Origin: Oasisia sp. SBJ-2009
Lineage: Eukaryota; Annelida; Polychaeta; Sabellida; Siboglinidae
NCBI GenBank assembly: GCA_964017155.1
Contig: OZ024857.1
Coordinates: forward strand, 16,532,415-16,596,414
Direction: 5' to 3'
DNA length: 64,000 nt
The notes beneath the pieces were generated by a model. The model worked only from the letters and a program-made list of their open reading frames with translations. It had not been told where the DNA came from and did no database searches. Shown here piece after piece: positions 49,966-61,889 of the stretch. Each line of letters starts with the position of its first letter. Position 1 is the stretch's first letter. A program made the translations under genes and the position numbers.

Positions 49966-50985
49966 ACACACACGTCCGTCCGTCCGTCCGTCCGTCCGTC
50001 CGTCCGTCCGTCCGTCCGTCCGTCCGTCCGTCCGTCCGTCCGTCCGTCCGTCCGTCCGTCCGTCCGTCCGTCCGTCCGTCCGTCCGTCCGTCCGTCCGTC
50101 CGTCCGTCCGTCCGTCCGTCCGTCCGTCCGTCCGTCCGTCCGTCCGTCCGTCCGTCCGTCCGTCCGTCCGTCCGTCCGTCCGTCCGTCCGTCCGTCCGTC
50201 CGTCCGTCCGTCCGTCCGTCCGTCCGTCCGTCCGTCCGTCCGTCCGTCCGTCCGTCCGTCCGTCCGTCCGTCCGTCCGTCCGTCCGTCCGTCCGTCCGTC
50301 CGTCCGTCCGTCCGTCCGTCCGCCCGCCCGCCCGCCCGCCGCCCGCCCGCCCGCCCGCCCGCCCGTCCGCCCGCCCGCCCGCCCGCCCGTCCGCCCGTCC
50401 GCCCGCCCGCCCGCCCGCCCGCCCGCCCGTCCGTCCGTCCGTCCGTCCGCCCGTCCGTCCGTCCGTCCGCCCGCCCGCCCGCCCGCCCGCCCGTCCGCCC
50501 GCCCGCCCGCCCGCCCGTCCGTCCGTCCGTCCGTCCGTCCGTCCGCCCGCCCGCCCGCCCGCCCGCCAGCCCGCCCGCCCGTCCGTCCGCCCGCCCGCCC
50601 GCCCGCCCGCCCGCCCGCACGTCCGCCCGCCCGCCCGCCCGCCCGTCCGTCCGCCCGCCCGCCCGCCCGCCCGCCCGCCCGCCCGTCCGCCCGCCCGCCC
50701 GCCCGCCCGCCCGCACGTCCGTCCGCCCGCCCGCCCGCTCGCCCGCACGTCCGTCCGCCCGCCCGCCCGCCCGTCCGTCCGCCCGCTCGCCCGCCCGCCC
50801 GCCCGCCCGCCCGCCCGCCCGCTCCCCCGCCCGCTCGCCTGCCCGTCCGCCCGCCCGCTCGCCCGCCCGCCCGCCCGCCCGTCCGCCCGCCCGCCCGCCC
50901 GTCCGCCCGCCCGCCCGCCCGTCCGCCCGCCCGCCCGCCCGCCCGCCCGTTCGCTCGCTCGCTCGCTCGCTCGCTCACTCATTCT
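49966..50985. repeat. (GTCC)n to (GCCC)n array, about 1 kb
   Basis: After a short CA run, pure gtcc from 49975 to about 50320, then mixed gccc/gtcc/gcac/gctc units to about 50960 and a gctc run. Long DGRT/AGGR minus-strand frames are repeat translations. Confidence 0.97.
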
Positions 50986-50989
50986 CTCT

Positions 50990-52005
50990 CTTTCTCTCAC
51001 AAGAAAAGATGACTGTTAAAGAAGTCAACATTTATGTTTCATAAATGGCGCTAGTTACTTGCACAATCCAATGACACGTTCGTCTGGGAAAGAACTATTG
51101 GTCTAGTGTTTAAGTTGTACACACATCACTCGTCAACCAAACTAGGAGTGACTCTCACCGGTCATGCATGACAGGAATGTCGTACAACTTAATTCAGCTT
51201 GAAAATAACATGCGGTATCCCGCGGTATGTATTATGATGATCAATGTGACTTTTCTATAGCCGGGTATATATATATATCTACTATTTCGACAGATCTTTT
51301 GTGGGGTGTCGGTGTTTACAACAAAGTATCGACATAACAGATCTGTAGTGACCCAATAGCCCGGCGTCACCGATCTGTGCCGTGCCGTGCCAGTACGACC
51401 CATGCGTCACCCACCTCGTGGTGCCACAGCCACAACAAACACATCGACGACGCAGGTGTAGAGAGAGGAGCTCAGCGCAGGTGAGTGGACATTGACTGCT
51501 GGTGCCTGTTCGAGTTATCTTTCTCGTCTTCACAGTAACTCGTATACTCGTCACGTAATTAACACTGCAGTTGTCTCTTTGTTGAAATTGTGGTTTTCGG
51601 TTGACGATTTGCCAATATTCATATACAGATATAATTCACGCTACTTGAGGCGTAGAAGGACACGCATGACTGAACAGCCACTAGCGCGGCCGATTGAGCG
51701 ACTGGTGGTGACCTCTAGTGGTAGACATTGGACTTACAAGTCTGTCGTGTGGCTTGCAGACTGCACAGATGGGCTGCACTTAGTAACGTCGGAAAACGAC
51801 ATATTTGTTAGCGATTACTTTTAGTCTTAATAGCCAATATTTACATTTAATATGACATCCAATTTATATATCCTATTATTTCGGTTATACATTATATATA
51901 TTGTATATAGTTATTATTGAGATGCGTGCCAGCGTGCTTGCCTGCATGCTTGCTTGCGTAGCTGCGTGCCAGCCTGAGTGCGTGCGTGCGTGTGTGCGGG
52001 TCTAT
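50990..52005. other. Intergenic, no gene recognised
   Basis: Unique sequence between the GTCC and GGTC arrays. Short open frames only. Confidence 0.4.
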
Positions 52006-52007
52006 CG

Positions 52008-52009
<2 letters not shown>

Positions 52010-52042
<33 letters not shown>

Positions 52043-52262
52043 GGTCGGTCGGTCTGTCGGTCGGTCGGTCGGTCGGTCGGTCGGTCGGTCGGTCGGTCGG
52101 TCGGTCGGTCGGTCGGTCGGTCGGTCGGTCGGTCGGTCGGTCGGTCGGTCGGTCGGTCGGTCGGTCGGTCGGTCGGTCGGTCGGTCGGTCGGTCGGTCGG
52201 TCGGTCGGTCGGTCGGTCGGTCGGTCGGTCGGTCGGTCGGTCGGTCGGTCGGTCGGTCGGTC
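52010..52262. repeat. (GTCT)n then (GGTC)n microsatellite
   Basis: A short GTCT run passes into about 55 GGTC units, upstream of gene C. Confidence 0.97.
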
Positions 52263-52778
52263 GACTGGCTTATCCCCACTAATATACCGGCCCGGTACTT
52301 ATCATAAACATCCTTTCGGTTATTGCATTGATTAAACCGCTAACTTTAAATATGTAAACCGGAGGTTGTTGCTTCAACTTAACGTGTAGCTTCGAGCAGA
52401 TTTCCTCTAAATGTTTTCATTATTGACAACCGCAATTATTCGTTGACAATGCAGAATGACTAAGAAGTGCGACAGATGTCGTCACTCCCGCCTTAGAGCA
52501 CTCAGTGGTTTTGCAGCAGACTCTGAGCCACCGACAACAAGATTCACGAGCAGGTCCCCCCGCCCCCAACCCGGTGCAAACTGGAGCACTGAGATCCAAA
52601 CAGTAATGGTGTTGACGTGTGTCGTCAAAATGTAACGCTGTGTGACTAACATTAGTGAGTCATATCAGTCCTCTGTGTGTTGTTGTAAGCGGGTCAGTGA
52701 TACACAACAGGTTACTCAGGTACTCGGGGTACTCAGCTTACTTTATCTGTACATTTTGTTGCAGCTGCTGCTACAGTC

Positions 52779-52824
52779 ATGGAGAAGATTCTGTGTCTTG
52801 TCGTCTTAACAACCGCGCTCAAAG
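52779..52824 (+). CDS. Gene C exon 1: signal peptide
   Basis: ATG at 52779, two bases after a tacag and 15 after ttgttgcag, again implying a 5'-UTR intron; donor AAAG|gtgagt. Phase 1 out. Confidence 0.82.
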
Positions 52825-53728
52825 GTGAGTAGAGCCAGCGCTAAAGGTTTAGCAAAGTTGGACCCCACTATTTTATGGAATCTACAAGAACATGTAGTGA
52901 ATGTTGTGTTTTCATGGTAGCAAAATCATAAAGCTCTTGGGGGGGTTTGATGGGGATTTTTTGACAGTTTATGAACTCTTCGACGATTTATTTGGATTAT
53001 TAATCATTCGATTACATAACTACACTATAAATAGATAACTCTATTGTTATTACATCATATAACGACATAAGAGACTTTGTAAATATATAAAGTTCCAATG
53101 ATCCAAAACAAATTGGACAGGATCGAAGCTACACACCCACCTACCCAGTACCCACCCCAACTCCTCATCCAAAAATAAACTAAAATGGAAAGGTTAACAA
53201 GTTGCAGCGATACGCTAACAGCTGTCTACGTCTTCCAGTGGCGCACTGGCTAAATCATTACGCGGTGAATTAAGACATGTCACAATTCTTTCTATTGACA
53301 CAAATGGCTAAAACATATTCACGTGCGTGAAATGCAACTTGTTTACTACATCCAGAACTAACTACATGTTTACAGGCGCAGCCGATCAATGTATATATAG
53401 AAAGCAGAATGTAGCCACATGGTGTGTTAACTGTCTTGTTTAATTGACCCATCCACATCCAATTGTATAAGATTATTGGAAATGTTATACTGACAAAGAC
53501 CCTAAGCAATTGGTTAACTTTTATGTTTCTAGGCGTTTCGCCGCAGACGTCTTGGATCGGCTACACTGGGGCGACCGGACAAGAGGGACCGAGAGGCCAT
53601 CCGGTCTCTATACATCACACATTCAGTAGCGCGTAATCATTTCGCAGGCTATATAATTATGTGATTGCGACTGAATTAATCGGAAATAAAATTCCCTAAT
53701 TAAAACAGACATGACAGAGAGAGAGAGA

Positions 53729-53794
<66 letters not shown>

Positions 53795-56700
53795 GACAGA
53801 CAGACAGAGACAGAGACAGAGACAGAGACAGAGACAGAGACAGAGACAGAGACAGAGACAGAGACAGAGACAGAGACAGAGACAGAGACAGAGACAGAGA
53901 CAGAGACAGAGACAGAGACAGAGACAGAGACAGAGACAGAGACAGAGACAGAGACAGAGACAGAGACAGAGACAGAGACAGAGACAGAGACAGAGACAGA
54001 GACAGAGACAGAGACAGAGACAGAGACAGAGACAGAGACAGAGACAGAGACAGAGACAGAGACAGAGACAGAGACAGAGACAGAGACAGAGACAGAGACA
54101 GAGACAGAGACAGAGACAGAGACAGAGACAGAGACAGAGACAGAGACAGAGACAGAGACAGAGACAGAGACAGAGACAGAGACAGAGACAGAGACAGAGA
54201 CAGAGACAGAGACAGAGACAGAGACAGAGACAGAGACAGAGACAGAGACAGAGACAGAGACAGAGACAGAGACAGAGACAGAGACAGAGACAGAGACAGA
54301 GACACAGAGACAGAGACAGAGACAGAGACAGAGACAGAGACAGAGACAGAGACAGAGACAGAGACAGAGACAGAGACAGAGACAGAGACAGAGACAGAGA
54401 CAGAGACAGAGACAGAGACAGAGACAGAGACAGAGACAGAGACAGAGACAGAGACAGAGACAGAGACAGAGACAGAGACAGAGACAGAGAGAGGGGGCGG
54501 GAGGGAGGGAGGGAGGGAGGGAGGGAGGGAGGGAGGGAGGGAGGGAGGGAGGGAGGGAGGGAGGGAGGGAGGGAGGGAGGGAGGGAGGGAGGGAGGGAGG
54601 GAGGGAGGGAGGGAGGGAGGGAGGGAGGGAGGGAGGGAGGGAGGGAGGGAGGGAGGGAGGGAGGGAGGGAGGGAGGGAGGGAGGGAGGGAGGGAGGGAGG
54701 GAGGGAGGGAGGGAGGGAGGGAGGGAGGGAGGGAGGGAGGGAGGGAGGGAGGGAGGGAGGGAGGGAGGGAGGGAGGGAGGGAGGGAGGGAGGGAGAGTAG
54801 TCTCAGTGTTATTACGGATGCATGATTTTAATTACATTTAGTCATCTGTAAACGTAGTAGTGCAATTGCTGTTCAGTGGCCGGAGCTTCGGACTCTCGAC
54901 TAAGAGAATCAGGGTTCATACCCCGTGCTGCCGTGTCAAATCTTGGGTAGTGTTTTCACTCTGCGTTGCTCCAGTTCACTTAGCTGTACGAATGAGTACT
55001 TGACTATAGTCAGTGGTGGATATTTGTGTGCGTATAACCTTCGCGTGCTAACTGCACCGTGGCTGCATGGATGCTTCCTAGCGAAGTCAAGACGGTGTTC
55101 GTTTTACCAGGTATACCAGGGGGTAAACCGTGAAGCGATTTGGTCATTCCTGAGGAGTGGATACTGCGCTATGTAACAGTTTACCTTTTAAATATAATCA
55201 TGACAACGTTTCTTTTTTCTCCCTCTCACTAGGGCCAGAGAGGGGTACGCGGCACAGAAGGACCGACGGGACATCCCGGACCCACTGGCCCAGCTGTGAG
55301 TAGACTCTCAGTCAGCAGTCGGTTCGAACCCCATCTACGTCACTTGCATATACGAATGGGCTATGGCGGATATTTGTGTACGAATAATAATAGTAATTGC
55401 AATGTGGCTGGGTGAGTTCCCTAGCAGTCGAGGTAGTGTCCGGTTGAACGGTTTGAACGGGTTGAACGATTTGAACGGTTTGAACGGTTTGAACGGGTTG
55501 AACGGGTTGAATGGTTTGAACCGGTTGAACGGTTAGAACGGGTTAAACAGTGTGAACGGTTTGAACGGGTTGAACGGTTTGAGCGGTTTGAACGGTTTGA
55601 ACGAGTTGAACGGTTTGAACGGGTTGGGTTTTAAACGGATTGAACGGTTTGAACGGGTTGAACGGTTTTAAACGGATTGAACGGTTTGAACGGTTTGAAC
55701 GGGTTGATCGGCTTGAACGGTTTGAACGGGTTGATCGGCTTGAACGGTTTGAACGGGTTGAACGGGTTGAACGGGTTGTACGAACGGTTTGAACGGGTTG
55801 AACGGTTGAACGGTTTGAACGGTTTGAACGGTTTGAACGGTTTGAACGGTTTGAACGGTTGAACGGGTTGAACGGTTTGAAGGGGTTGAAAGGTTTGAAC
55901 GGTTTGAAGGGGTTGAACGGTTTGAACGGTTTGAACGGGTTGAACGGGTTGAACGGTTTCAACGGTTTCAACGATTTCAACGTTTTCAGCGGTTTCAACG
56001 GTTTGAAAAGTTTCAACGGTTTCAACGGTTTCAACGTTTGTTAGGCGCTGCAGTGTAGAGCGATCTGAACAATACAAAGAACAATACAAAAGATGACGCG
56101 TTCAACAAGAACGCACCAGTCCCCGTAGACATTAACCTTAAGAATGCAAGCAACACAACGTGCATTCTGTTCGCATTACGTCACACGACTTAGCCGGAGT
56201 CTTCAATTTGTAGATCGACATGTTTTGTTCTTCAAAGGCCGCTTCTTGGAAAACAGCTGTACTGTCTGTGACCCCTACACCGCTACACAAATAAACAAAC
56301 TAGAAATGATCCAACGCCGTGCAGCTCGATATGTCTTTACATCGCCACCATAATACATCAAGTGTAACCAATATGCTCCAGACATTAGGATGGAGATCCC
56401 TATCCGACCGAAGAAATGACGCAAAACTATGCATGATATACAAAATAGCAAATGGCCTAGTGGGTAGCCTATACCAGCAAATAAATATCTCATTCCTGTA
56501 AACACAGTCACTAGAAAGCAACACTCCTTGTCCTACCTTGTCCTCACTCCATATGTAACTACCACTTGTATTCTCTTTTCCCAAGTACCATTCGACTTTG
56601 GAACTCCCTCCCTCAACATGTTGTAAATAAAAACAGCCTTGATTAATTTAAGAGCAATATCCAGACTTTGCATTATTCCACTTCTTATATGTAACTAGTT

Positions 56701-58730
56701 CTTTTGCACGCATTACTGTTTGCATGCACTAATTACTGTTCTGATACATTGCATTGCACCCAAAACGAAAAAAAGAAATTTCTGATTGTTCCTGTTCGCC
56801 CGCCTCTATCCTCAGCATGTTGAGGCTAGGCGGTATCCGGAAGAAGAAGAATAACGAAAATAAAAGTTGTGTAAAAGTTGTTGGATTTCCACCGAGTGGA
56901 CACGAACGTAACGTGTGTGTTGTTCTTTTCTACAGGGTCCAATAGGTCCGGTAGGCTGGGCAGGATCCACTGGGGCTACGGTAGGTGACTCCGGACAGGG
57001 GGCAGAAGGCATACGTCAATCACATTATCAAATATACACATATGGTTGGATAGTCAATGTGATGAGTCGCGAAGTAGTTGTGTTGTGAACACATGTAATA
57101 GTTAAATAGTTGCATTGTCATTGTCTGTTTGTTTAAGAATTACTGCATTGCGGTACGTTTCTAACGTTTCTGTTACCTCAGACGATTCCGTTATAAACTC
57201 TTGCGGACTTTTTAGGGTATTTCTATTTTTTTAATCTCTGCCAAATTTCTTTGTGAATTCGCAACTAAAACAAACTAACTGGTGTTGTGATTGTTGCCTG
57301 TATTACTATTATTATTATTATTGTTAAAGTCATCACATTTACGAACTGGTGCAATTATGACAACCAGCAAAATATTGAAGAAACATTTGACATAAGGAGA
57401 AACCTCGCGGCGATGGTGTCGTGCGTCGTGCGTCGTGCGTCGTGCGTCGTGCGTCGTGCGTCGTGCGTCGTGCGTCGTGCGTCGTGCGTCGTGCGTCGTT
57501 CGTCGCGCGTCGCGCGTCGCTAAGTTCACTATTCTCTAGTCACCTAATACGATTGCCCGACAACATGTGTCAGTTATTGATAATACCCATCGCCACGAGT
57601 GAATACGACTGTCACGTGACAAGCCGCAGTGATGACAAACGTTGCATTCCTTGAAGCAATTTATCATGTAGCATTGGGCGTGAACTAGGACGACATATTG
57701 TTACACTTACATCATTGTCACGACATTTTGTTTCAGGGCCGCAGTGGGGCGACTGGACCCACGGGCTCAGGCAAGCCCGGGGGAACCGGACCAAAGGTAA
57801 GTCACATGTGGAAGAATCGCTGACTGTCGACAGGGCAATGACACCTGGTTTGGTGATTAAGCAATTTCCCTGGCTTTTGTTCTTTGTATGCTAACTCAAC
57901 TTCCGGTTGTTATAAAAGATAAGAATTATGAACACGACATAATGACATGGATACAATACGATATGACTTTAGGTTTGCTGAGTGGGCGGTAACAACAGTT
58001 CAGTGAATGAATGGGATGATCACGTTTCAGGAATGCATCTTTGAATAACATGCAATACGACACGAAGCACTAAACACATTGTGTGGAATGCGCCACGTTG
58101 ATTTATGATACTACAAAGTATAATAATTTAGGAAGTACACATCATCTACTTTGGAACAGACACGTTGTGTTTCATCTCAGGCGCTTCCTTCGTTCATATC
58201 CTTGGAGCACTGCTCACTCATTCACCAACTAGCGCTGTAACAAACAGGGAGGCAGCTATTTGTACACGATATGCGTTTATCCCGGGGAGAAAGATGGACA
58301 CAACGGGAGCGATTTGAGTTTTCACAGGAAACCTGTGTCACATTGCGTTCGTGTAAACCAGTAACAATTAAATGTTCAGCAGAAAATGCCTTTTATACAG
58401 TAATATAATTATGATATATGCGCTTCCTAGATAGTATTGTAACAGTCATCTTGGCAGCTGTTGTGTAATACTGAAATGGTGACATCTGCCGCCCAGTTTG
58501 ACGATACGATATGTATAGAATGGTGTACTGTGTGAGTTGTATTACTGTAGATATGTGTTGTGTTGGTCAGGGCACCGTTGGATCGAAGGGTGTCACGGGA
58601 CCAAAGGGTGCAACAGGACGGCCAGGGAAAAACTGTCCTTACGGTAACACTTTTTTAACTTCTACTTTTATCTTTAACTTCTTTTATACAATTGTGTTTT
58701 GTTTCTGTTGTGCCGTTTTGACAGATGTTA

Positions 58731-58778
<48 letters not shown>

Positions 58779-58847
58779 CGTGCGTGCGTGTGTGTGTTTG
58801 TGTGTGTGTGTGCGTGCGTTCGTGCGTGCGTGTGTGCATGCGTGTGA

Positions 58848-58878
<31 letters not shown>

Positions 58879-59324
58879 TTTATGAATGTGTACGTGTGCG
58901 TGCGTGTGTGTACGTATGTATGTACGTACGTATGTGCATGCCTGCATCAAATGACACTAACGCGATTACTGCGTTTTGAGTCGGTAAATAAAGAGAAACA
59001 AAAAGCGTGCTTATGGAGTTATGCACCTAAACAAATTTAACATTGTTAATGTTATACTAGTTGACAAGAATTGTTGACGAAAAAGTTTAAACTGCACCGA
59101 CAATGCAACGGTGTTAGAAAGCATGACGTTGGTCTCAAAAGCTGCGCTTGCGTGATGACGCTACATCCGGTATGTTTTTGTGTTCGACAGATGGTCGGTG
59201 GCGTTTCGTTAAGCCGCTGTGGGATTTCATTCTCACCATCTGGTTCGTCGTTCTCTCGTCCTTCATCGTCCTCAAACGTCGACAATGTCTGAGTCAACTG
59301 AAGCAAGGGAATTCGGTTGTGTAG
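52779..59324 (+). CDS. Collagen-like gene C: signal peptide, short collagen domain, C-terminal membrane segment (163 aa)
   Basis: Seven exons: 52779-52824, 53533-53603, 55233-55295, 56936-56980, 57737-57796, 58571-58643, 59191-59324. Phases match throughout, total 492 nt. Residues 1-15 ([15 protein letters not shown]) are a signal peptide. The collagen region runs from about 24 to 117 with triplets such as [12 protein letters not shown] and [19 protein letters not shown] precedes the last intron, matching DDCPNG of gene A. The last exon encodes [20 protein letters not shown] with the W-D-x3-T-I-W motif, then a basic tail of about 16 residues. It is most similar to gene D. The exon 2 donor (gtctct) is weak. 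Probably a trimeric surface protein; function unknown. Confidence 0.82.
53533..53603 (+). CDS. Gene C exon 2: collagen start
   Basis: Acceptor gtttctag; donor CATCCG|gtctct. The 71 nt encode [19 protein letters not shown] and PRGHP. The donor is poor; it was accepted because phase and Gly-X-Y register continue in the next exon. Confidence 0.7.
53717..54795. repeat. Compound array: (GA), (CA), 690 bp of (CAGAGA)n, 300 bp of (GAGG)n
   Basis: Four simple repeats lie end to end. The CAGAGA hexamer is interrupted once (gacacagaga at 54301). The GAGG part is pure purine. Open frames on both strands are spurious. Confidence 0.97.
54866..55140 (+). mobile_element. tRNA-derived SINE, family 2
   Basis: The head is gttcagtggccggagcttcg then gactctcgac, with a B-box-like gggttcatacccc (54912). 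The body ttttcactctgcgttgctcc and agttcacttagctgtacgaa recurs antisense at 63615-63815 and in part at 55300-55440. Confidence 0.8.
55233..55295 (+). CDS. Gene C exon 3: 63-nt collagen exon
   Basis: Acceptor ctcactag; donor CCAGCT|gtgagt. It encodes seven perfect triplets ([20 protein letters not shown], then A). Phase 0-0. Confidence 0.88.
55300..55440 (+). mobile_element. Partial SINE, family 2
   Basis: B-box-like ggttcgaacccc at 55320, followed by cgaatgggctatggcggata and tttgtgtacg, shared with the copy at 54866. Confidence 0.6.
55441..56041. repeat. 9-bp minisatellite (TTTGAACGG and TTGAACGGG)
   Basis: About 65 units of gtttgaacg / ggttgaacg with gtttcaacg variants at the right end. The NGLNGLNG and PFKPFN translations are spurious. 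Confidence 0.95.
56140..56650 (+). mobile_element. LINE fragment, reverse transcriptase C-terminus
   Basis: Reads [20 protein letters not shown] then IQRRAARYV, and after a frame change [20 protein letters not shown] and [11 protein letters not shown]. These are the thumb-region motifs of CR1/L2-like elements. Truncated at both ends and frameshifted; lies in an intron of gene C. Confidence 0.82.
56936..56980 (+). CDS. Gene C exon 4: 45-nt collagen exon
   Basis: Acceptor tttctacag; donor GCTACG|gtaggt. It encodes [15 protein letters not shown], five perfect triplets. Phase 0-0. Confidence 0.88.
57419..57525. repeat. 7-bp repeat (CGTCGTG)n
   Basis: About 14 cgtcgtg units with cgtcgcg variants at the end; intronic. 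Confidence 0.93.
57737..57796 (+). CDS. Gene C exon 5: 60-nt collagen exon
   Basis: Acceptor tgtttcag; donor CCAAAG|gtaagt. It encodes [20 protein letters not shown] with one missing X/Y residue after GS. Phase 0-0. Confidence 0.88.
57840..58500. other. Intron of gene C, nothing recognised
   Basis: Unique sequence between exons 5 and 6, with no repeat or coding signal that I can support. Confidence 0.4.
58571..58643 (+). CDS. Gene C exon 6: collagen end and CPYG
   Basis: Acceptor ttggtcag; donor TTACG|gtaaca. The 73 nt encode [19 protein letters not shown] and KNCPY, with a Gly codon split by the next intron, as in gene A exon 6. Confidence 0.86.
58733..58935. repeat. (TG)n / (TGCG)n microsatellite
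   Basis: Compound tg, tgcg and tgta tracts in the last intron of gene C. Confidence 0.95.
59191..59324 (+). CDS. Gene C exon 7: membrane segment, tail and stop
   Basis: Acceptor gttcgacag; TAG at 59322. The 134 nt encode [32 protein letters not shown] and a polar tail ending NSVV. Aligns along its length with the exon at 63362-63498. Confidence 0.86.
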
Positions 59325-59471
59325 ACGCCCATATGGAACATAATGTGGCAAAAAAACAATTCTGAAATAACGCAATCTCAAACATGTAATGCTGTTGACT
59401 AAACAACCTAGATTATAAATACTGCTGAATATATCAGTTTAATTCTGGTAAATCTTGATGTTTTATGTTTA

Positions 59472-59477
59472 TATTAA
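59472..59477 (+). terminator. Possible poly(A) signal of gene C (ATTAAA)
   Basis: ATTAAA about 150 bp after the stop codon, followed by a T/G-rich stretch. Position and context fit; no direct evidence. Confidence 0.4.
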
Positions 59478-59874
59478 AATGATTGTATATGAACATTTTG
59501 TTTTGTGTTGTGACTTGCACGAATCACTGTTTATGTATTTTACTGATCAGTCCCGTTGTACGGTACGTTTGATTTAGGAAGGAATGCGTTATTTTCCCTA
59601 TAACTTCTATTTTCCCCCATCACCCATTTCATGTGACACAGATCCTCACCTGGCGGGAGAGACGTGGGTGGGATTTCCTGTGTTGTTGGAGATAGATTGT
59701 GCGCAATTTCGAGGGGGTTCTGTTGAAGATATTTCGGCTACTTGCGTTGTTGAAGATTTATTGCGATGCCGCGTACATTTGCTTCCGCAGTCACAGTTCT
59801 TGAGCTTTTCTGTACCATGTAAACCATGCATGACTACTACCTTCCAGCGGAATGGTTTCGCCAAATTGGAACTC

Positions 59875-60353
59875 CGTTGCTTTGGCGTGGTAGCTTTGGC
59901 TTGGTAGCCTTGGCTTGGTAGCCTTGGCGTGGTAGCTTTGGCTTGGTAGCTTTGGCTTGGTAGATTTGGCGTGGTAGTTTAGGCGAGGTAGCTTTGGCGT
60001 GGTAGCTTTGGCGTGGTAGCTTTGGCGTGGTAGCTTTGGCGTGGTATCTTTGGCGTAGTAGCTTTGGCTTGGTAGCTTTGGCTTGGTAGCTTTGGCGTGG
60101 TTGCTTTGGCTTGGTAGCTTTGGCTTTGTAGCTTTGGCTTGGTAGCTATGACGTGGTAGCTTTGGCTTGGTAGCTTTGGCGTGGTAGCTTTGGCTTGGTA
60201 GCTTTGGCTTGGTAGCTTTGGCTTGGTAGCTATGACGTGGTAGTTTAGGCGTGGTAGCTTTGGCGTGGTAGCTTTGGCGTGGTAGCTTTGGCGTGGTAGC
60301 TTTGGCGTGGTAGCTTTGGCGTGGTAGCTTTGGCGTGGTAGCTTTGGCCTGGT
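59875..60353. repeat. 15-bp minisatellite GGTAGCTTTGGCGT(T), about 32 copies
   Basis: Alternating ggtagctttggcgt and ggtagctttggctt units, followed by a C run at 60359. The 15-bp period keeps one frame open on the minus strand (SYHAKATTPKLP repeats), 550 bp beyond the end of gene C. No start context or neighbours support a gene. Confidence 0.92.
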
Positions 60354-60965
60354 TTCTCTCCCCCCCCCCCCCCGCCAGCCCACCGAGTAGACATTTGGTA
60401 TTATAAGCGGATTGCCATGGTATGTTTTACTATGAATCAAATATAATGACTTAAGCACTTGAGGTCAAAGTTGACGAAAATTGGCGAGAAGTTCGAAAGA
60501 CTAAATAGACGAGCACTTGAAAAATCCAACCGCGGAACAGTGATGATGACGATGTTAAAATTGTTGTCCTTTGATATAGATTCTTTGGCGTATCCTCATA
60601 GCAATGTCCATGGTATAACTGCGATGATGCTTGCCATTTGAAGTGTTTTTCTATTAATCTAATGAGACTATGATTATCTTCTTTCTCCCTGTCTTTCTCC
60701 TATGTCAGGTTTTGTTCTGACGATTCCGTTCCAAGCGCGTTTCTTTCATCAAATAAGTGATGTTCCTGCACACGCAAACATCTATAAATTTTGTACGGAG
60801 ATATAACTAGTTTGTTAGGTCATCCATTCTTCTTCTTCTTCTTCTCATTGTAGCTCAGCACTCTGTAATAGCCACGTATGTACGTGGTTAGAGTATTGTC
60901 GAGCTTTGGTCGGCCGCAAGTAATGGGTGGTGTTGCGCGGGAGGGGGATAATAAGACATAAATAT

Positions 60966-61860
60966 GTACTTATCTACGCATTGACTGCAAAAGCCTTCTA
61001 AACGAATTGAGTGACTGTTTGATAACTAATTGTTGTGTGCATTTGTTCCATGGTTTGATGGTGCTTGGAAAGAAGGAGTGTTTGTAGGCTTCGATGCGGG
61101 TGAATGGTTGTAGGTAGCGGTGTGTGTTGCCTCTGGTGCGTGTAGGAGCGGCTGTGAGTGCGTCCACTAAGTTACGTCCAGTAAGTTATTTGTAATGCGA
61201 TACAACATTACGAGCTTGGCTTCCGCCCGCCTGCTCGCAAGGGACACCCAGTTCAAGCTTTCGAGCATGGTGGTCACACTGCTGCGTCGACGGTAGTCGC
61301 TCTTCACGAAGCGTGCAGCCTGTCGCTGCACGTTCTCCACCGATTTGATTTTTTTCTCTGTGGACGGGTCCCATACCGTCGAGGCATACTCCACGATTGG
61401 CCTGACAAACGTTTGATAGCATAGCGTTTTGATAGCCTCGGGGCATCTGTTGATGTTGCGCTGTAGGAAGGCCCTGGTGTTGTTGGCTTTCTTTGTCACA
61501 TTGTTGATATGTTCATTCCAAGACAGAGTTCTGTCTATGGTTACTCCAAGGTACTTGGCGCCTTTAACTTCCTTTAGTTGATGTTCATGTATGGAGTAGT
61601 TGGTGACAATTTTCTTTTTCCTTCTGTTAGTGATTCGGATGATTTCGCATTTGTCTGGATTAAACTCCATCAGCCAGTCAGCTTCCCATGTTTGCAGTTT
61701 GACTATGTCTTCTTGCAATGTCTCTGCGTCATGTGTTGTGTTGATATTGCGATATAGGAGACAGTCGTCAGCAAAGAGTCGTACAGTTGAGGAAACTTGG
61801 TTTGGTAGATCGTTTATGTAGCATAGGAAGAGGATGCGGGGCGAGTACAGATCCCTTTGG
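60966..61860 (-). mobile_element. CR1-like LINE fragment, reverse transcriptase and C-terminus
   Basis: On the minus strand: RLFADDCLLYRNINT near 61790-61740, then ADWLMEFNPDKCEIIRITN, KEVKGAKYLGVTIDRTLSWN, RPIVEYASTVWDPSTEKKI and SSVTTMLESLNWVSLASRR down to 61170. After a frame change it continues ALTAAPTRTRGNTHRYLQPF and FFPSTIKPWN to 60970. The FADD box is intact but the 5' part is absent and the frame is broken. Confidence 0.9.
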
Positions 61861-61889
61861 GACGCCTGAGCTCACTGGGGCCGGTGAAG

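Noticed and set aside
48494..50996. Asp/Val/Gly, Thr/Ser/Pro and Gly/Arg frames near 48.5-51.0 kb
   Set aside because: 12-bp and GTCC/GCCC repeat translations.
59979..60458. 159-residue SYHAKATTPKLP minus-strand frame
   Set aside because: 15-bp minisatellite keeps one frame open; no supporting signals.
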